Below are positions 35,101 through 41,607 of a DNA stretch of 64,000 nt, piece by piece. Location of the stretch: contig CM021314.1 in the NCBI GenBank assembly GCA_010645155.1, forward strand, positions 1,698,940 to 1,762,939, read 5' to 3'. Each line of letters begins with the position of its first letter. Position 1 is the first letter of the stretch. The stretch comes from Tigriopus japonicus (lineage: Eukaryota; Arthropoda; Copepoda; Harpacticoida; Harpacticidae). The notes below the pieces were generated by a model, which worked only from the letters and a program-made list of their open reading frames with translations, was not told the origin of the DNA and made no database searches. A program made the translations under genes and the position numbers.

Positions 35101-35827
35101 AATTAATACTTTCTTGCAGACTTCCCATGGAACCCTCTTCTTTGAGGTTTATCACAGAGTTTGAGGCTGGCGAGCCTTTTGAAGAGAATGGCCTCGAGTT
35201 TGTCGTGATCAAGGTGAAAGGCCAGAGTTTCATGCTACACCAGATTCGGAAAATGATCGGGATGATGATAGCCGTCATGCGTGGCTACACCACTGAGGCA
35301 ACCATCGAAGCCACTTGGGGCAAAGATCGCATCGATATCCCACGAGCTCCAGGATTGGGTCTCATGCTCAATGAAGTAAATTCCAACGGAAAATGTTTAA
35401 CCATGCCAAAAAATAGTCTCATATTAATCATTAGGTTCACTACGAGAGGTATAACAAACGCTTTGGTTCGGATGGAATCCACGAAGCCCTGACATGGGAT
35501 GATCTCGAGGACGAACTGGAATCGTTCAAGAAGGATGTGATCTTTGCTGATATCATACAGACCGAGAAAGAGGAGAGGTCCATGTTGGATTGGATGTCAA
35601 ACCTCCCAATTCATTCGTTTGAACCGCGGCATTTTGAATCAGTAGGATCGCCCACGACACCCCTCAAACAAGCCAGAAGTCTTTTGGGCAACCTTAAGGA
35701 CAAAGACGCTGAGGAGGACGAGAAATTGCCCAAGGGATTAGACGTTAATGACGAAGATGATGATGAAAGAGTTGTTGCAAAGCCTTTAGCCGATGAGAAC
35801 TGTGAAGTTGCAGATGTTAAAGCGTGA
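17022..35827 (+). CDS. PUS1: tRNA pseudouridine synthase, PUS1 type (whole gene, five exons)
   Basis: Exons are 17022-17152, 17225-17391, 33205-33475, 35120-35375 and 35435-35827. All introns are GT..AG, phases agree, and the total of 1218 bases codes 405 residues, close to vertebrate PUS1. The protein belongs to the TruA family: FSGKNYYGMQRNPGQPTIEE, then the catalytic motif SRTDKGVSA with nucleophile Asp85. It continues SCDARTYLYLMPTF in exon 3, KGQSFMLHQIRKMIG in exon 4, and HYERYNKRFG and LPIHSF in exon 5, with an acidic tail. PUS1 isomerises uridines in tRNAs (and some mRNAs) in nucleus and mitochondria. The frame is open upstream of ATG 17022 back to the acceptor at 16960, so a longer mitochondrial N-terminus from an unseen exon is possible. 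Intron 2 is about 15.8 kb, far longer than the others. Confidence 0.93.
17225..17391 (+). CDS. PUS1: PUS1 exon 2 (catalytic aspartate)
   Basis: It carries the SRTDKGVSA motif with the catalytic Asp and ends one base into the codon for Leu at a GTAAGT donor, phase 1. Confidence 0.92.
17763..17820. other. Assembly gap (58 N)
   Basis: A run of N directly abuts the 3' end of the LINE, where the other copy in the window has long C and A homopolymers. Confidence 1.
18278..19606 (-). pseudogene. LINE ORF2, reverse transcriptase part
   Basis: Broken frames carry RT motifs in order: SSPGPDGV, VPIFKGGDKS, NYRPISLTS, QHGFRAHFSTETRL, VYLDFATAFDKVDHG, SGVPQGSILG, SYADDTKL (catalytic YADD), WGVVVQDDGKFDEHI and HLEYASPIWAP. 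At least one in-frame stop, near 19346, and a frame change near 18900 separate the pieces. Confidence 0.88.
19609..20856 (-). pseudogene. LINE ORF2, endonuclease part
   Basis: A 415-codon open stretch with exonuclease-endonuclease-phosphatase motifs: SITETWL, GGVCLYVRK, VVGDFNFP, DLVFSND and SDHHILEI. This domain nicks target DNA to prime reverse transcription. The frame starts without ATG and is open upstream into the end of ORF1. It is cut off by a stop at 19609 before the reverse transcriptase. Confidence 0.88.
20868..21410 (-). pseudogene. LINE ORF1 (gag-like, zinc-finger) remnant
   Basis: It reads KKGCSKVECPFFHPYMCRR and CFNVECRQVH, a CCCH-type nucleic-acid-binding region, followed by a long Pro/Ser-rich part and a short helical end (LRLDRKVQELIDLVHR). 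The open frame continues to 21539, but that extra part is Tc1 transposase read out of frame, so the true ORF1 start is missing. Confidence 0.75.
21411..22140 (-). mobile_element. Tc1-like DNA transposon, 5' half only
   Basis: Minus-strand frames give the transposase N-terminal helix-turn-helix (LRGGIIGMIEGG, KNKPRSGRPRIVKG), then KKGYPVSRESVRHHF and the DDE region VMWSDESQFYLF, with frameshifts. The outer end at 22136-22140 is CAGTG (minus strand) next to a TA dinucleotide at 22141-22142, as expected for a Tc1 terminus and target site. The rest of the transposase and the second inverted repeat are absent; the LINE begins where the sequence stops. Confidence 0.85.
22995..23215 (+). mobile_element. 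tRNA-derived SINE, copy 1
   Basis: Positions 22995-23071 look like a tRNA: an acceptor pairing (GGGAGA with TCTCCC), an A box around TGGTTTAGCGCTGTTGG and a B box GGTTCGATCCC. The D and anticodon stems are imperfect and no normal anticodon loop forms. A second tRNA-like piece (AATGGTTTAGTGGATACG) follows at about 23090, then an AT-rich tail. A diverged copy with the same layout lies at 37800-38013, so this is an interspersed repeat, not a working tRNA gene. Confidence 0.65.
23394..23895. mobile_element. Mariner-like deletion derivative with 24-base inverted repeats
   Basis: Ends CAGGGTGGCTCTGAATTAGT and its inverse, each next to a TA dinucleotide. The internal plus-strand sequence has the end of a mariner-type transposase: KPYAVLRPSKDVLRSLLRR, and in another frame MPKDVLCNSCNSVIKRPKGV ending RGHI. 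The DDE core is deleted, so it can move only with help from elsewhere. Confidence 0.8.
24313..24959. mobile_element. Non-autonomous DNA element with about 156-base inverted repeats
   Basis: Arms 24313-24468 and 24803-24959 are imperfect inverted copies; both contain GGCCGTTGGCTGTGCTGAG and GCCCATTTTGGCGAATC. The outer ends begin GACATG and AAGGTTGCT. The 330-base centre is AT-rich with no coding sequence. Superfamily not recognised. Confidence 0.8.
26247..27149 (-). CDS. Uncharacterised intronless protein nested in the PUS1 intron
   Basis: A 300-codon open frame with ATG start, opposite in strand to its host gene. The N-terminus MGGKTKKDRKS resembles an N-myristoylation signal followed by basic residues. 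A proline run lies at about 124-132, a basic/aromatic patch RRSFWNIFSRFPKR at 186-199, and an acidic stretch follows at 230-240. Ser-rich motifs (RQSVQSMPSIV, RMSQSVPNL) look like kinase or 14-3-3 sites. It is mostly disordered and I recognise no domain. Codon use looks like real coding sequence and no transposon features surround it, so I take it as a gene. It may have extra exons I cannot see. Confidence 0.65.
   Translation of the reverse strand: MGGKTKKDRKSITGFIRSIFFQSANAKSLDKTKKNNNSTSTNHNTHDQGDPIEFGVGETEKLKHFQRARPPANRRPPKAMTQQRNNPSRQSVQSMPSIVENRERVLEPRLALQPPTQSQSGEDPPPPPLGVPCPPSAKDKPVKLREEMSEEINTQKRMSQSVPNLNSDTHDDKDAKRASRKKHHERRSFWNIFSRFPKRPMEGSNSDWVLVRTVEGTLDRDSTDGLVEIKDEDDEMEHDGQIETTELRKNSRNLETDLASPVIRAQSLKIDTNLGQCNATNLSELLKATHHMSMPTEAVN
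27150..32763. other. Intron stretch without recognisable genes
   Basis: It begins with the probable promoter and 5' UTR of the nested minus-strand gene, including a TACG tandem repeat near 27324-27336 and a CT-rich patch near 27370-27410. The rest is AT-rich with no exon, RNA gene or clear repeat that I can support. Confidence 0.4.
32764..32876. mobile_element. Short inverted-repeat element related to the 24.3 kb element
   Basis: It starts AAGGTTGCTCAAGTG and ends with the inverse CACTTGAGCAACCTT followed by GCATGTCC. The inside shares GTCGTTGACTGTGCTGAGTT with the arms of the 24313-24959 element. At about 110 bases it looks like a collapsed derivative. Confidence 0.65.
33205..33475 (+). CDS. 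PUS1: PUS1 exon 3
   Basis: It starts after GATTTCAG; its first two bases complete the codon left by exon 2. It reads HEDDTLTKVNAELPPAIRL and IKRVTKNFNSKASCDARTYL, and ends SHYYHNYTAG at a GTAAGA donor. Confidence 0.92.
34341..34890. mobile_element. AGGGCC-end MITE-like element, copy 1 (PUS1 intron 3)
   Basis: About 550 bases, AT-rich, ending in imperfect AGGGYCYGGAAAWA inverted repeats. The same sequence occurs in inverted orientation at 37274-37787 (shared: CAAATGCCATTTTGT, ATTGAGCATTGG, TGTGCACCGATTTTCC). No coding capacity. Confidence 0.75.
35120..35375 (+). CDS. PUS1: PUS1 exon 4
   Basis: It starts after TTCTTGCAG and includes FVVIKVKGQSFMLHQIRKMI, the family's strongly conserved second half, ending APGLGLMLNE at a GTAAAT donor in phase 0. 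Confidence 0.92.
35435..35827 (+). CDS. PUS1: PUS1 exon 5 (C-terminus)
   Basis: After a 59-base intron it reads VHYERYNKRFG, TEKEERSMLDWMSNLPIHSF and an acidic low-complexity tail, and stops at TGA 35825-35827. Confidence 0.9.
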   Translation, partial: VHYERYNKRFGSDGIHEALTWDDLEDELESFKKDVIFADIIQTEKEERSMLDWMSNLPIHSFEPRHFESVGSPTTPLKQARSLLGNLKDKDAEEDEKLPKGLDVNDEDDDERVVAKPLADENCEVADVKA

Positions 35828-36268
35828 GGTTACAGAAATGATTGTGCTTGCTTATTTAAACAATATAATTGTACACAAATGTGTTACTTCTTCCTGTTTG
35901 ACATTGGCATTAGAAGATTTTTGAGTTTGCCAACAACAAGAAATTCTGGCTTTTTGTCAGCTGGGTTCTTTTCCCGTCTTGCATTTACATTGACACTTGT
36001 CAAGTTACAACGAACGACAGGACTGTTGAATCTGCTAACATTACGAGTAATTCTGGTGTCCTTTCAGGAGCTAAAAGCACTATTTTTGTTCATTTTGGTT
36101 CTGGAACAAAGAGCGATGGACGTTGAAGGGAACAAATACAGAAACTATTTCAGCATATTTCAAGGATATGCAAAAAATACCTCAAAGCAGACGAGAATTC
36201 ACCCATGTCACGTGAACGCTAGTTTAAAAGGATGTTTGACAAGAGATGTCGTCAAGACATGAACGCAC
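35828..36268. other. PUS1 3' flank and intergenic region
   Basis: It holds the PUS1 3' UTR without a canonical AATAAA that I can see. A 127-codon open frame here has no protein-like features. Confidence 0.4.
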
Positions 36269-36274
36269 TTTATT
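36269..36274 (-). terminator. Poly(A) signal of the 185-residue protein gene
   Basis: TTTATT on the plus strand, AATAAA on the minus, 144 bases beyond the stop codon. Confidence 0.5.
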
Positions 36275-36417
36275 CAAACATGTGTCAAAAGCGTACTTTG
36301 CATATGCTTATGTTGAACTGGGACCAAATACGACCCATCTAGGACAGAATATCAATTGCAACTCATGAATGTATCATATACATTAAATAATCGACAATTG
36401 GCCCCTTGGTGGGTTCA

Positions 36418-36975
36418 TTACATTCGGATGAATTCAACAAATAGTTCATCGTCCAACACTTCCATTCCATCCACGGTGTTTTCAGGATGACGTTCCATAT
36501 CTCGCATGGAACAACTCAAAATCGCTTCCGCCCTCTCCAACATAACTTCTGGTTCCGGTCTTCCACGGAATTTTGCCAAAATCCCGGAATCTTGATCGCG
36601 ATACTCTCGAAACCTCTCCAGTGTACAAGCACAAGCCTTCCTAGAATTCAGAGGACGACCATTGGCATCAAATTCTTGTCGAGCAGGAACGTTGGAAGTT
36701 CGAGGATTGTTGTTTCCATGTGATCGAAAGTTATTGCGGTTTCCTCGCCGACGAGTTGTGCCTGTATGTATTCCGTGAAAGGCGGTGCTATTTGGCTCTC
36801 GAATATTGGGGTCGACCGAGGGTTCGTTGGATTCAGGCTCTGCCGTTGATTCGTCTTCGGGTTCCTCCTCAGGGGTCATGAAGTAAACTTTGATGAACAT
36901 ATGGAGCATAAAGTATTGAATGAGGGTCAAGTAGATTTTCCAATATGGTCTGTCTTCATTGTCTTCAGACCCCAT
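36418..36975 (-). CDS. Uncharacterised small membrane protein
   Basis: 185 codons from ATG (36975) to TAA, uninterrupted. A hydrophobic segment at about residues 14-33 (IYLTLIQYFMLHMFIKVYFM) could be a signal anchor. An acidic, Glu/Ser-rich stretch comes next, then an Arg/Asn-rich low-complexity part (RRRGNRNNFRSHGNN). The C-terminal 70 residues look folded and helical (FREYRDQDSGILAKFRG, MLERAEAILSCSMRDMERH). A poly(A) signal follows. I do not recognise the family. Its start faces the plus-strand ATG at 37135 only 159 bases away. Confidence 0.6.
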   Translation of the reverse strand: MGSEDNEDRPYWKIYLTLIQYFMLHMFIKVYFMTPEEEPEDESTAEPESNEPSVDPNIREPNSTAFHGIHTGTTRRRGNRNNFRSHGNNNPRTSNVPARQEFDANGRPLNSRKACACTLERFREYRDQDSGILAKFRGRPEPEVMLERAEAILSCSMRDMERHPENTVDGMEVLDDELFVEFIRM

Positions 36976-37134
36976 GGTGATAGGTTGGTGAGAGAAGCGA
37001 AACTAAGTGACATGAAGGCACAGTTTTTATGCACATTTCTTGGGCTTAACGCAGTTTGTGCCAAGAGATTCAATCAGCTTCTGAAAATTATTTTGGAACA
37101 GATTTTGACGGTCTAATTGGACTAATTAAGAATT

Positions 37135-37243
37135 ATGAAACTCCGTATCACTTTCCGATTATTACTCTTCTTGTCACTGACAAATATTTTTGCGAGTAAA
37201 GCAGGACTTTTGAGGAAACCAATCGGTGGATCGAGTGAAATAG
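37135..37243 (+). CDS. Signal-peptide first exon of a secreted protein (rest not placed)
   Basis: ATG opens MKLRITFRLLLFLSLTNIFA, a textbook signal peptide, followed by SKAGLLRKPIGGSSEI, and ends at a TAG|GTAGGA donor in phase 1. Downstream exons are uncertain. The terminal exon at 38740 needs phase 2, so a direct join fails and a middle exon would be required, perhaps obscured by the repeats between. Confidence 0.45.
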
Positions 37244-37273
37244 GTAGGATTATTATTAGCATAATAATAATAA

Positions 37274-37787
37274 TTAGGGCCCGGAAATAAATGTTTTAAA
37301 ATATAATGTATTTCAAAAATAGTTGTCCCATTTTCCTCGATTTTTCAAATATTTTGATTGTTTCAAAGAAAAAGTAATTATTTTCTCGAATATTTGAGTC
37401 AGAAAAAGTATATCAGGCAAAATTGAGGAAAATAAATGAATGACCAATGCTCAATAGGGCTTGCCCGAAATGGACCCAAAGTACAAAAATCTCTACAAAA
37501 TGGCATTTGTACTGAGATTAAACATTTGCAACCAGAACTACCGTCATACATGAAATAAATTTATTTAGGCAAATTGATAATTGTATTTTTATATCAATTA
37601 CATGTCAAGTATGCCTCCAAACACGGCCAAATGCACCAAACACAAATTCGGAAAATCGGTGCACACAAACAAAAATACCCTATAACGGCGTTGTCAAAAA
37701 AAAAATAGTTCTTAAACATCCGCCTTTTTTCAAATATTTAGGGCTTTTGAAGAAAACATATATTGGATTATTTTTTCCAGGCCCTAA
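37274..37787. mobile_element. AGGGCC-end MITE-like element, copy 2 (inverted)
   Basis: Same family as 34341-34890 but in opposite orientation; starts AGGGCCCGGAAATAA and ends TTTTTTCCAGGCCCT. Confidence 0.75.
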
Positions 37788-37799
37788 TCAAATTTATTG

Positions 37800-38013
37800 C
37801 GAGATTTCAGTCCCATTGGACAGTTTTTACATTTCTTTACACATCACATTATTGTATGTGGTCATACGAGACCCAGTCTGGGTTTTTCAATAACGCTGGT
37901 TCGGGGCGATCATCCACTAGATGGGATTAGAGGGGGAAAGACTTGGGATTGAACCCATGAACCCAAGCATTGCACGGGCGCGCGTTAACCAACTGCGCTG
38001 TAACCATCTTTCC
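37800..38013 (-). mobile_element. tRNA-derived SINE, copy 2
   Basis: On the minus strand it begins AGGAAAGATGGTTACAGCGC, then GTTGGTTAACGCGCG and B box GGGTTCAATCCC, matching copy 1 at 22995. A second tRNA-like piece (CATCTAGTGGATGATCG) and a TGGG-rich tail follow. Its far end is within about 15 bases of the MITE copy at 37274-37787; the exact limit is uncertain. Confidence 0.6.
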
Positions 38014-38739
38014 TATAAAAAAATAGGTGTAATTATTTCTGTTCAAAAATAAGTAAGCTATTCAAGATAAAACCTCAGATTGACTTTTAAAAGTCGTCCT
38101 GAAGAGAAAATGTCCATGGTCTCGAACGGCTTGTGGCGAAATCAAATTTAGGTTTGGTTAGCAATTCACCATATCTTCCGTGTGAGTTTATCATGATTTG
38201 GTCAGAGAGGATAATGTTCAAAAGTTTGGCCAGAATCTTCCCAGTTTATATCGGAATTTTTTTCCAAGAAACAAATATGCCAAGTTTCAAAGGTTTATCC
38301 CTTTCCTCATGATCTCATTTCGTGTTTTCCCCCTTCCTCATTCTCCCCCCATATGCTTTCTTCTATCCCAAGAGTTGCTAGAATAACTAGATGGATTCAA
38401 TTATTGCATTTCGAAGGGGACAAACGGTTTATTCAGACCCAAAAACTAATATTTGTTCTCTCCAAATTCAAAAGGAAGTCTAGATCAACTTGAATTGGGG
38501 CGGAATGGAAGCCGAGCGAGCCCAATTCCATCCTCGCTGACAGAAAATATGACCAAAGTTTTCTCATAAAAACACGTCCACTTTCAGAGCTCTCAGAATG
38601 GCACCCACCAAGCCAAGCAACCAACCAACCAACCACACCTCCAAGATCAGTCTGAGTGGTAGAATATCCAACCAACCTGATATTCATTCCTCGTAATCAA
38701 GTATGAATGGTAATTCTTGCAATCATTTCATCATCACAG

Positions 38740-38857
38740 GATCTACGATCTGTTCGCAGAACTTGAGCCATTCATGAAGCGTCACGAAAATTGGAGATTG
38801 AAACGATTGTATAAAGATGGGGAAAAAGTTGGACCTACTGTCTTCTGTTCAGTATGA
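38740..38857 (+). CDS. Orphan terminal coding exon with poly(A) signal
   Basis: After a CATCATCACAG acceptor the frame (first base completing a codon) reads IYDLFAELEPFMKRHENWRL, then KRLYKDGEKVGPTVFCSV and TGA. AATAAA follows 9 bases later. Composition and context look like a real last exon. The gene it belongs to is not identified, and no upstream exon in matching phase was found. Confidence 0.5.
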
Positions 38858-38865
38858 ACTATAGC

Positions 38866-38871
38866 AATAAA
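38866..38871 (+). terminator. Poly(A) signal after the 38740 exon
   Basis: AATAAA, 9 bases after the TGA stop. Confidence 0.5.
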
Positions 38872-40220
38872 CTCAATCATCATATCGCTAGATTTTTCTC
38901 AAAGAAAGCATTGATCATTGCCAATTTATGTCTAACGGTCGGTGATTTGCAAAAATGGGGTTTAGCAAGAATGTGTAGGACTCGATTTTTATGCCTTGTT
39001 CAGCTGGAAAGGCACTTGAAAGGAAAAATAAATGTTGAGGGTGGTCTTTGCAGTTCTTGAAGTGTGGATGGTTTGTACAGAGAGGAGGGTGGTTGGTGGG
39101 CTGAAAGAACGTTTGGGTTCGATGAGGGTCTCTCTTCACAGACAAACAATACATTTTGTACCGAGGGCAAGCTACCATGAACCACAACGGATGGTGGGCA
39201 GTTATACTTTAAAAGGTTGCAAGCACACCATTCAGATTGAGGCCAATCAAGACGTTCGTCCGTGGATTTTGAAAAGAGTGCGATTTGATGAATAGAAATG
39301 ACATTTTTCTTGGGGGGTAAGAAAACTTCGGGGAGATCATTTTTCCACCATTTCAGTGGAAGCAATAGTAATCCGTACGTAGACAGCGGGCCAATTGGAG
39401 CTATTTAAAAATGAGAACTGTCTGGCCTATGATTGCTCATCATTCGAGACAACATGCGATCATCGGCGACTAAAACTATGTGGATATCTAGATCCGTTTG
39501 CGGTTTTCTTTTTCAAACTAAATCCCCTGATTTGAAAGCTTGAAAATAAGTCATATTACAGTAGATATGATGTGAGCGTCGACATATCCAGAATCAGTGT
39601 TGAGACATCCAAGAATGTCCAAGGTTTAATCTAAAAAATTAACAACCTCTCTTTGAACTACGAACTAAAACAAGTGGCCTGTCCATTCCGTCCTGGCGAC
39701 AAAAAAATGATCTCTCCAAGCTTCTAATTAGTTCCACTGACGAATTGTGAACGCAACTCAAAAAAAAATATGTTACCTCAAGAAACCTTCGATCTTAGCG
39801 ATCAAAATCCGTTGAGAAGATAGTCTGGGACCTTCGAACAATAGCACGAGGTGAGGTGGGATCGAGAGTGGACAAGATCTCAAGCCTATCATTAGGCAAT
39901 TGACTCCACTTTGATTGTTTTTGACAGGAACTCGAAATTGCTCTCAAATAGGGTAGGTAACACAGGAGTATGGGACATTGGACGTCTTCAGTCGGTAACC
40001 GAGTCGGTCGAATAAAACAAGTCCGATTTTTTTATGGCCCGAAAAGTACCCGGCAGGTTGAAGTGTTTGCAAAATTCAACCAATTCAACTCCCAAGATCC
40101 CTGAGATTGGTCGACGGGAACAACTGATTTCTAATTCTTCGATCGATCCGATGGCGCTTTTTCTCACTTGACTTGGGAAGGGAAGTGGATTGCGCGACAA
40201 AATTCGAAGCAATTGTCTGC

Positions 40221-40337
40221 ATGTTGAAGAGCATGTTTCCTGTGCAAACACACCAATACCACAACCATGGCGACCACCAAGCCCAACCTCAACCATCATC
40301 CTTTGACGATCTGGCGTTGATGTCATTCAGAAATGAG
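40221..40337 (+). CDS. Candidate first coding exon (speculative)
   Basis: ATG opens MLKSMFPVQTHQYHNHGDHQ and ends SFRNE at a GAG|GTAATC donor in phase 0. It could join the phase 0 frame at 40712. No family is recognised. Confidence 0.25.
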
Positions 40338-40711
40338 GTAATCTGCTATGAACACACAATTCCTAGCAACTACTACTACTACGTACATGGAATTTTCGAA
40401 TGTCCGTTTGACATTGCTAGTTTTCCCCTCATGGTTCTCAGTGTCCATGAAAACCAACAACCATATGTTGGGCGGATATGACAGGATCCTATCTTCCTAG
40501 CGTGTCTGCCAAAAAACCTGACCACAAACTCAAGTTCCAATGGCTTGGTAAGGAATGGTATGGTTTGTTGACGGCTGGTCACTTTTCAAGTGGTTTGGAC
40601 AATGATTATGAAGATGACGAATCGAACCAACCAAACCCCTAGTTCCTATCAACCATTGGTGACAAAAATGTTGTGCGAGGGTCACTCGACGATCCCCAAT
40701 CCTGGTTCCAG

Positions 40712-40885
40712 GCAACGTGCTGGATAAACACAATGAATGAAGTTTGGAGTAGTCAAGGAAAACCCGTTGTTGATATTGGGAAATTCATTCAGGGTCACCA
40801 TAATTTTAGAGCTGACGAAAGCGCGAAAAGCACCTCCTTGACTAGGTTACTCAGAGGCTTGTTAAGAATTCCAATCCGAATGTAG
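40712..40885 (+). CDS. Candidate last coding exon (speculative)
   Basis: After GGTTCCAG the phase 0 frame reads ATCWINTMNEVWSSQGKPVV and on for 57 codons to a stop; an AATAAA lies about 200 bases later, near 41090. No family is recognised. Confidence 0.22.
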   Translation, partial: ATCWINTMNEVWSSQGKPVVDIGKFIQGHHNFRADESAKSTSLTRLLRGLLRIPIRM

Positions 40886-41420
40886 ACGAGATAATGACAG
40901 GTTTGTCATAGAGAGTCAAATGGAGTCTGGAGCCAGAAACGATGAGCCATCTCTCTTGAATTGGGTGTCATCTTAAGGGGAAAATTTTCTAATCTTCTCG
41001 CCTCATTTCTTGGGAACGTCCTCAGGGCATGAGAAGAAATGATTGTTTGATCTTTAAAGACGAGCTTAAATTTAGTTTCAAATTTGCGCAATAAAAGAAA
41101 AGCTGATGATTTTGTGAGGCCAAAACATAATTTGGGAAACTCCTACAAGTCGGCGCCAGAAGAATCATTTTCTCTCATTCCAAAGACGTAAAAATATTTG
41201 ACATCCTGTTGAGACGTGTCAGTAAATCCAAATGACAACCCATTTCAAGGCGTTAATTGTTGGTCCAATCGTACAAAACTTCCATGCTAAAATGAAGTAC
41301 TCCCTTAAGGACCTTGAGCGATGATGATAACAACTAAAAAAGTAACAACTTGGATGTTGTTCCGTAATCAGTGTTACCGCTTCACTGCCGCTTCAATGAA
41401 GTCGGTTAGAATAAACTGAG

Positions 41421-41577
41421 TGAATTTGAGCTCCCCCGGTGTCTTTTTCACCTCTGGCCCTGATAAAAAATCGGTTCAAGGCAAATCCGGACGTCTTTCT
41501 GACATGACATCCCATGTCTCGGTCCGCAATGCCGTTAAACGCAGTCTGTACGAATTATCAAAAGATTCGGACGCTTA
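41421..41577 (+). CDS. Candidate terminal coding exon
   Basis: About 51 codons with coding-like third positions read SSPGVFFTSGPDKKSVQGK and RLSDMTSHVSVRNAVKRSLY, ending at TAA; AATAAA lies 24 bases after the stop. The acceptor is unclear: AG at 41419-41420 or 41479-41480 would fit a phase 1 join. The upstream exons are unknown. Confidence 0.35.
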
Positions 41578-41601
41578 ATTGGATACATCGCGAGACTTTA
41601 A

Positions 41602-41607
41602 AATAAA
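41602..41607 (+). terminator. Poly(A) signal after the 41421 exon candidate
   Basis: AATAAA directly downstream of the candidate stop codon. Confidence 0.4.
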
